Assembly: GCF_013149275.1 (NCBI RefSeq)
Contig: NZ_JABGNA010000015.1
Span: forward strand, 55,875 to 119,874
Origin: Mucilaginibacter sp. SG564
Lineage (GTDB): Bacteria; Bacteroidota; Bacteroidia; Sphingobacteriales; Sphingobacteriaceae
Direction of reading: 5' to 3'
Length of the DNA stretch: 64,000 bases
Every line of letters starts with the position of its first letter. Position 1 is the stretch's first letter. Of this stretch, positions 59,186 to 64,000 are shown in pieces. The notes under the pieces were generated by a model that searched no databases, was not told the DNA's origin, and worked only from the letters and a program-made list of their open reading frames with translations. A program made the position numbers and the translations under genes.

Positions 59186-59322
59186 ATCTAAACCGGCCTG
59201 CTTTTATCCGTCCGGAATATCCGGCTGATCTTATGCAGTGCTACCGGCGAAAGAATCTAAACCGGCCTGCTTTTATCCGTCCGGAATATCCGGCTGATCT
59301 TATGCAGTGCTACCGGCGAAAG
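59186..59322. repeat. 69-bp direct tandem duplication
   Basis: The unit starting ATCTAAACCGGCCTGCTTTT repeats with a period of exactly 69 bp (copies from 59186 and 59255). Copy 2 contains the last codons and stop of the DUF1275 gene; copy 1 repeats them after the stop. Confidence 0.95.
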
Positions 59323-60003
59323 ATCGTAATATAAAATGGTAAGCAAAATTAGCGGAATGAAATAAAATATCGCAAAATCATACAAATTAAAAAAGAACCC
59401 ACCCATGATGCCGCCGAAAAAATAAAAGCCCAGTACGGTGAGGCGCACGTAGATCTTGTTGCGGGTAGTTTCGGTTTTGGCGGTATTGGGATGAAACCAT
59501 TCAGATACATCGCCGCCCAGGTCAGTGAACAGGCCGGTTAAGTGTGTCGATTTGATGAGCCCGCCGGATATGGTAGATACCAGGCTGTTTTGCAAACCCA
59601 TGCAAAAAATGATCACGCCGATAACCACTTCACGCTCGGTTTGGGTTTCGCGGTAAAAGTTATGGCCGTAAATAGCCACAAACAGTAGCAGAATGATCTC
59701 GATGACAATGGGAATGGAATGTGCCCGGTAGCGGCTTTTATGCTCCAGCGAGTGGACAATAAAGTTAGACATAAATGCCCCGGCAAAAAACATAAGCAGC
59801 CATATCAAGAAAACCACAATTTCGCTCCAGTTTTGTTCAACCACGTGCTTGGCCAGGTTGGCCACATGCCCCGTGATATTTGAAGTAAAGGCCAGAAAGG
59901 CGATCATGCCGGCCACATTGGTTACCCCCGATACAAAGGCGGTAGATGAGGCCAGTAATAGGTTTTGCTTTAAAGTGCGTGTTTCTTTTGATTGCCTCAG
60001 CAT
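59257..60003 (-). CDS. DUF1275 (YoaK-type) membrane protein
   Basis: 248 residues with six hydrophobic segments; the DUF1275 pattern includes SGVTNVAGMIAFLAFTSNIT, GHVANLAKHV, GLQNSLVSTISGG and THLTGLFTDLGGD. Function of the family is not settled. Placed between two beta-carbonic anhydrases and near a SulP transporter, so a role linked to bicarbonate or another anion is possible. The 3' end has been duplicated in frame after the stop codon. Confidence 0.88.
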   Translation of the reverse strand: MLRQSKETRTLKQNLLLASSTAFVSGVTNVAGMIAFLAFTSNITGHVANLAKHVVEQNWSEIVVFLIWLLMFFAGAFMSNFIVHSLEHKSRYRAHSIPIVIEIILLLFVAIYGHNFYRETQTEREVVIGVIIFCMGLQNSLVSTISGGLIKSTHLTGLFTDLGGDVSEWFHPNTAKTETTRNKIYVRLTVLGFYFFGGIMGGFFFNLYDFAIFYFIPLILLTILYYDLSPVALHKISRIFRTDKSRPV

Positions 60004-60130
60004 AAATATTTTTGCTTGTTGCTTCAGGATAAAAATAGGATAAAAATTGAAGGATTGAGTATGAAGTCAGTAATTTCAATATATGTTATTCAATTTCCAG
60101 GCAGATTTTGAAGTTCTGTATAATATCCAC

Positions 60131-60217
60131 GCGTCATTGCGAGCGCAGCGTGGCAATCCCCGATTAACAGAGCCGCTCTGTATAGTTTGGGATTGCCACG
60201 CTGCGCTCGCAATGACG
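60131..60217. repeat. Perfect 29-bp inverted repeat with CGTCATTGCGAG ends
   Basis: The arms 60131-60159 (CGTCATTGCGAGCGCAGCGT and on) and 60189-60217 pair perfectly around about 29 nt. GC-rich compared with its surroundings, and close to REP/MITE-like elements seen in many Bacteroidota. It lies within the 374-bp gap 60004-60377, which otherwise holds only a terminator. Confidence 0.85.
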
Positions 60218-60267
60218 TGGGGGATTGGACTTTCCGTCATTAGCAGATGAATAGGGTTGTCGCCTTC

Positions 60268-60304
60268 AAAAAAAGAACCCCGGCCATTAACAATGAACCG
60301 GGGC
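60268..60304 (-). terminator. Intrinsic terminator of the SulP-carbonic anhydrase operon
   Basis: Read on the minus strand, GCCCCGG, loop, CCGGGG then a T run, about 75 bp after the stop of carbonic anhydrase copy 2. A second hairpin (CTCCCT/AGGGAG, 60323-60346) precedes it. Confidence 0.7.
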
Positions 60305-60377
60305 AAACCAAACATAAACCTCTCCCTTTGCAGGTATTGAGGGAGAATCCTTGAAGGCTTAAGGGCAGCAGCCTTTA

Positions 60378-61070
60378 TTAATGTTGAGCAACAGCATTTG
60401 CGTTGTCAAACTCATACACATAACCCAGGTTATGCGGACTGCTGCTGGAAACTTTTAAATCCTTGATCAAACCTGTACCCAGGTCAATCACCCAGCCATG
60501 AACTTCCAGGTCATGGCGTTCCTGCCATGCATTTTGTATAATGGTGGTTTTGCACACGTTGTATACCTGTTCGCTTACATTAAGCTCCACCAGGCGGTTG
60601 GTGCGTTCCTGTTGGTCTTCAATAGCATCCAGTTCTTTAGCGTGCAAACGGTAAACGTCTTTTATATGACGCAACCAGTTGTCAATAACACCAAATTGCT
60701 TGTTACTCATAGCAGCAGCTACGCCGCCGCAACCGTAGTGACCGGCCACAATAACGTGTTTTACTTTAAGCACGTTTACTGCGTAGTCCAATACGCTCAG
60801 CATATTCATGTCAGAGTGTACCACTACGTTGGCAATGTTGCGGTGTACAAACACTTCGCCTGGTTTGGTACCTGTTACTTCATTGGCAGGTACGCGGCTG
60901 TCGGCGCAGCCTATCCATAATACTTCGGGGCTTTGGCCTTTAGCCAGTTTTTTAAAATAGTCTGAGTCTTCCTGTAGTTTCAGGTCAACCCATTGGCTGT
61001 TGCCGCGTATTAGCGCATTATAGCTACCGTCGTTATTTACCAGTTTTAAATTATTATCTATTGAGGTCAT
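60378..61070 (-). CDS. Beta-class carbonic anhydrase (copy 2)
   Basis: 230 residues; same motifs as copy 1 (CADSRVPANE, HYGCGG, NWLRHIKDVYRLHAKELDAI) with strong identity through the core and a different N-terminus. It starts 8 bp after the SulP stop, so the two are co-transcribed. Together they can supply and interconvert bicarbonate. Confidence 0.95.
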   Translation of the reverse strand: MTSIDNNLKLVNNDGSYNALIRGNSQWVDLKLQEDSDYFKKLAKGQSPEVLWIGCADSRVPANEVTGTKPGEVFVHRNIANVVVHSDMNMLSVLDYAVNVLKVKHVIVAGHYGCGGVAAAMSNKQFGVIDNWLRHIKDVYRLHAKELDAIEDQQERTNRLVELNVSEQVYNVCKTTIIQNAWQERHDLEVHGWVIDLGTGLIKDLKVSSSSPHNLGYVYEFDNANAVAQH

Positions 61071-61078
61071 GATTTTTC

Positions 61079-62686
61079 TTAGTTAGTGGGGTTATACATT
61101 AATTCTTTTAAAGGAGGTATATCGTACTTGTCCTTTATTTCATGCAGTTGCACAACGATGCCTTTAGTGTAGGCATTGTGCTTGTAATTGTGGATGATCT
61201 CGATCACGTCCGGGTCAATAAACCTGGAATTGGAGCCATCGATGATCACATCTGTGCCTTTAGGTAAGCTGGTTAGCGTTATCTGTATGGCCGCTTTATT
61301 TAAAAAGGATACTTCCTCGGCAAGCTTTATCCTGATCACCTTTTTATCGCCATTACGATCGATCTGGTAGAAGTAGGGGTTGCGCAAATTGGTACGCAGG
61401 ATATAAAATATACCCACCAGCATACCAATGCCCACGCCTATCAACAGATCGGTTAGTACTACGGCAACAATGGTTACTACAAATGGAATAAACTGGCTCA
61501 GCCCTAAATGCCACATGTGTTTAAACAGGCTGATGCGGGTTAGTTTATAACCGGTCATGAGCAGTATAGCTGCCAGGCACGATAACGGGATGAGGTTGAT
61601 GAGGAAGGGGATGCAAAGCAAGGATACCAGCAGGAGCAAACCATGTATAATGCTGCTCATTTTGGTACGTGCACCCGCATTTACATTGGCCGATGAGCGT
61701 ACAATTACAGCAGTCATAGGCAAGCCACCTAATAAACCGCTGGTGATGTTACCCAATCCCTGGGCCACCAGTTCGCGGTTGGTGGGTGAAATACGCTTTA
61801 TCGGGTCGATCTTATCAACAGCTTCGAGGCTAAGCAAGGTTTCCAGGCTGGCTACTACGGCTATGGTAAACGCAGTTATCCAAACCTCTTTATTGCCGAT
61901 CTGGCTAAAGTCGGGCGATTTGAATAAGCCGAAAAACTCGGCGCTGCTGTTTACGATAGGTATGTGTACAAACTGCTTATCCAGCAAGGCAAATCCACTT
62001 CCTTTAAATACCATACTCAAACCAACACCAGCCAAAACAACCAGTAGCGGGGCCGGAACAATGGCCAGCTTTTTGAATTTTGGCCAGTAAATAAGCAGTA
62101 GTAACGAAACCGCAGTAATAATAACTGCCCCGTAATTGATACGGGCTACCGCGCGCAGGATACCTGAAAAAGTATTGTGTTCGTCTATCTGACTAAAGCG
62201 CTCATCACCCTCAAAGTCGGCATCATAACCAACAGCATGTGGAAATTGCTTCATGATCAGGATGATACCTATGGCCGCAAGCATGCCTTCAATTACCGAT
62301 GAAGGGAAGTAATTGGCAATGGTACCCGCCTTTAATATACCCAGGAGCATCTGGAAAACACCGGCCAGCACAATGGCCAGCAAAAAGGTTTCGTACGCGC
62401 CAAGTTTGGTTATGGCATTCAATACAATAACCGTTAAACCGGCCGCCGGACCTGCCACGCTCAGTTGCGAACCACTGAAGGTGCCTACTACGATACCACC
62501 AATAATGCCGGTTAATACGCCGGCGAATAAAGGAGCGCCCGAGGCCAGTGCTATTCCCAAACATAGAGGGAGCGCAACCAGAAATACAACGACACTTGAT
62601 GGAATATCCTTTTTTAAGTTTTTGGATAAGAAATATTTTTTCAGGTTGAGATTGCCCGCAGCAAAGCCACCTTGCTTATCTTGCAT
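61079..62686 (-). CDS. SulP-family inorganic anion transporter with STAS domain
   Basis: 535 residues: about 12-14 membrane segments (PSSVVVFLVALPLCLGIALA near the start, NRELVAQGLGNITSGLLGG, NVNAGARTKMSSIIHG) and a cytoplasmic C-terminal STAS domain (about 430-530, DVIIDGSNSRFIDPDVIEII). SulP proteins carry sulfate, bicarbonate or other anions. The carbonic anhydrase gene directly downstream favours bicarbonate (BicA-like). The first gene of a two-gene operon; its start is preceded by AT-rich DNA. Confidence 0.93.
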   Translation of the reverse strand: MQDKQGGFAAGNLNLKKYFLSKNLKKDIPSSVVVFLVALPLCLGIALASGAPLFAGVLTGIIGGIVVGTFSGSQLSVAGPAAGLTVIVLNAITKLGAYETFLLAIVLAGVFQMLLGILKAGTIANYFPSSVIEGMLAAIGIILIMKQFPHAVGYDADFEGDERFSQIDEHNTFSGILRAVARINYGAVIITAVSLLLLIYWPKFKKLAIVPAPLLVVLAGVGLSMVFKGSGFALLDKQFVHIPIVNSSAEFFGLFKSPDFSQIGNKEVWITAFTIAVVASLETLLSLEAVDKIDPIKRISPTNRELVAQGLGNITSGLLGGLPMTAVIVRSSANVNAGARTKMSSIIHGLLLLVSLLCIPFLINLIPLSCLAAILLMTGYKLTRISLFKHMWHLGLSQFIPFVVTIVAVVLTDLLIGVGIGMLVGIFYILRTNLRNPYFYQIDRNGDKKVIRIKLAEEVSFLNKAAIQITLTSLPKGTDVIIDGSNSRFIDPDVIEIIHNYKHNAYTKGIVVQLHEIKDKYDIPPLKELMYNPTN

Positions 62687-62826
62687 AAGATCGATAATTT
62701 GAATGAAGCCTTCCTTCCGATCATATCGGAGGATAGTTTCATCATCGTTAATAAATTATTTTGACGAAAAATTTAAATGAATTGTAAAGCGTTAGCATCC
62801 GGATAGGGAAGTATCCGGTTAATCAT

Positions 62827-63159
62827 TTAAACGTTGGGTGGCGGCGTGGGGACAACAGGGTGATATGCCTGTTTATATAGATGGTCTTCCTGATTATGAA
62901 GTATATTGTTTTCTGCAACAAATGTAATATAGGCTACACTGTGCATATAATATTCATCAAAGGCTTTTTTCTCCTTAAAAGTGTCCTTATCCGGGTTTTC
63001 TTTTTCGGTTTTAGATTCCTGCTCAAGCTGTAGTATAACTGCTCTTACTGTTTTATTATCAAGATACAAAAACGCAGGCGCAAGGGATATAGCCATCTTT
63101 ATCATAAAGACACCCATAAACATTACTACTATCAGCGTTTTGAAATTCCTGATCCTCAT
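62827..63159 (-). CDS. Uncharacterised small membrane-anchored protein
   Basis: 110 residues with one N-terminal transmembrane helix (TLIVVMFMGVFMIKMAISLA), a charged middle part (EQESKTEKENPDKDTFKEKK) and a Pro-rich end. No family recognised. A minus-strand TATATTTG (63165-63172) is so close to the start that the transcript may be nearly leaderless. Confidence 0.6.
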   Translation of the reverse strand: MRIRNFKTLIVVMFMGVFMIKMAISLAPAFLYLDNKTVRAVILQLEQESKTEKENPDKDTFKEKKAFDEYYMHSVAYITFVAENNILHNQEDHLYKQAYHPVVPTPPPNV

Positions 63160-63389
63160 TACTACAAATATACAATTTTACAGCTGTTAGAACGTAGCGA
63201 ATATGATTTTAGTCTAATCTTACAATTTAATTACTATTTAGCCTCACCTGATCCGCTCCAAAGAGTATCAGCTCATGAAAGGCATTTGCTAAAAAAGAGA
63301 TCAAAGCCAAAATACAGGGTAATAACCTGTTGTCATAATTTGCCCTTAATTTGTCGTTTTTACACCTCATCGGGTTGCATTAATGCCCG

Positions 63390-63397
63390 TATGTTTG
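63390..63397 (+). promoter_or_regulatory. Promoter -7 element TATGTTTG
   Basis: Exact TAnnTTTG 42 bp before the VOC gene; no TTTG at the standard distance upstream. Confidence 0.35.
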
Positions 63398-63439
63398 TTT
63401 CAGACATTTAAACAAATAAACATCTAATCATCAAACATC

Positions 63440-63850
63440 ATGGCAACTCAAATTTTTGTAAACCTACCTGTTAAAGACCTTAACAAATCAATCGAGTTTT
63501 TTACCAGCCTGGGCTATAGCTTCAATCCACAGTTCACTAATGAACAGGGTGCATCATTGGTTATCAGCGATAATATATTTTTTATGCTGTTAACCGAGCC
63601 ATTCTTTAAATCATTTATTAAAAAAGATATCGCCGATGCTACCAAAGTAGCCGAAACCATTAATTGTATTTCGGTTGATAGCCGGGAAACAGTTGATGAA
63701 ATTGTGCACAAGGCAGTAGCCGCAGGTGCCACAGTACCTAACGAAAAACAGGATTATGGCTGGATGTACAGTCACGGTTTCCAGGATCTTGACGGTCACC
63801 TGTGGGAATTTGCCTATATGGATATGAGCGCTATACCGCAGCAAATGTAA
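63440..63850 (+). CDS. VOC family (glyoxalase/bleomycin-resistance-like) protein
   Basis: 136 residues: MATQIFVNLPVKDLNKSIEF opens the first beta-alpha-beta-beta-beta repeat, and WMYSHGFQDLDGHLWEFAYM closes the second, with the metal-binding Glu in WEF. This YtxF/lactoylglutathione-lyase-like branch lacks an obvious first His ligand. Probably a metal-dependent lyase or dioxygenase-like protein of unknown substrate. Confidence 0.88.
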   Translation: MATQIFVNLPVKDLNKSIEFFTSLGYSFNPQFTNEQGASLVISDNIFFMLLTEPFFKSFIKKDIADATKVAETINCISVDSRETVDEIVHKAVAAGATVPNEKQDYGWMYSHGFQDLDGHLWEFAYMDMSAIPQQM

Positions 63851-63894
63851 TAGATGTACGGATGTGCAGATTTCAAATGTGTAGATTGAAATTT
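63850..63894. repeat. Quasi-tandem GATGTGCAGATTT tract
   Basis: Words AGATGTACGGATGTGCAGATTT and AATGTGTAGATTGAAATTT immediately after the VOC stop codon. Confidence 0.55.
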
Positions 63895-63950
63895 CCTTAA
63901 AAAGGCGTCATTGCTGTAAGGGTTAGGTAATTCGGTAACAGAATTAGCTA

Positions 63951-64000
63951 TTATTTTTTGTTGTTTAGGGCGACCATATCGATAGGTTTCTTTCCGCCGA
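63951..64000 (-). CDS. Possible C-terminal end of an ankyrin-repeat-like protein (partial)
   Basis: On the minus strand a frame runs from the right edge to a TAA at 63951-63953 and reads GGKKPIDMVALNNKK. This fits the end of an ankyrin repeat (G-K-x-P-x-D-x-A). Only 15 residues are visible, so it is weak. Confidence 0.35.
   Translation of the reverse strand, partial: GGKKPIDMVALNNKK

Noticed and set aside
60131..60217. Insertion sequence
   Set aside because: Only an 87-bp inverted repeat with no transposase; treated as a small repeat element.

Overview
The window reads as chromosomal DNA of a Bacteroidota bacterium of the Sphingobacteriaceae type, most like Mucilaginibacter or Pedobacter. 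The support is a SusC/SusD pair, the Bacteroidota order of ribosomal-protein genes with a zinc-free L36, a TTTG/TAnnTTTG promoter in front of that operon, and many DUF families typical of the phylum. The genus is inferred from protein style only. I see no tRNA, rRNA, insertion sequence, prophage or CRISPR array.

Bases 1-12,600 look like a phosphorus-acquisition island. On the minus strand are a FAD amine oxidoreductase (cut by the left edge), a DUF5690 membrane transporter-like protein and a phosphonatase-like HAD hydrolase. An XRE-cupin regulator is divergent from a PhnZ-like C-P bond-cleaving oxygenase. Then come a SusC/SusD outer-membrane uptake pair, an alkaline-phosphatase-superfamily enzyme, a glycerophosphodiester phosphodiesterase and a calcineurin-type phosphoesterase. 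Together they could import organophosphorus compounds, cut their esters and break C-P bonds. That joint role is inference.

Bases 12,600-33,000 are mixed housekeeping and accessory genes: a Gfo/Idh/MocA oxidoreductase, an unknown lipoprotein, a D-aminoacylase, an RNA-methyltransferase-like protein, MlaE/MlaF lipid transport, an SDR, a PspC/LiaF-like envelope-stress pair, a Nudix hydrolase, a close relative of the fungal NADP-dependent prephenate dehydrogenase, a DUF3472 lipoprotein and an M1 aminopeptidase. A Cys-rich double-glycine leader peptide lies at 17,550. Its paralogue is 31 kb away at 48,777, and a third, Cys-free GG-leader peptide is at 51,961-52,137.

Bases 33,265-48,665 are the S10-spc-alpha ribosomal operon from rplC to rplQ, with secY, map, infA and rpoA. 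It starts at its own strong promoter and lacks rpsJ. It ends in an intrinsic terminator. A second terminator-like hairpin lies between rpoA and rplQ.

Bases 48,700-64,000 hold dnaK, a sugar nucleotidyltransferase, an M42 aminopeptidase, a DUF6340 lipoprotein, two GNAT acetyltransferases, a possible immunity protein, pruA, and an inorganic-carbon module (SulP transporter, beta-carbonic anhydrase, DUF1275 membrane protein, second beta-carbonic anhydrase). A 69-bp in-frame tandem duplication follows the DUF1275 stop codon.

Intergenic regions carry two layers of repeats that genes do not explain: inverted repeats with TGTCAT-type ends, and at least ten quasi-tandem tracts, each built from its own short vocabulary of 6-12-nt words and mostly placed at gene ends.
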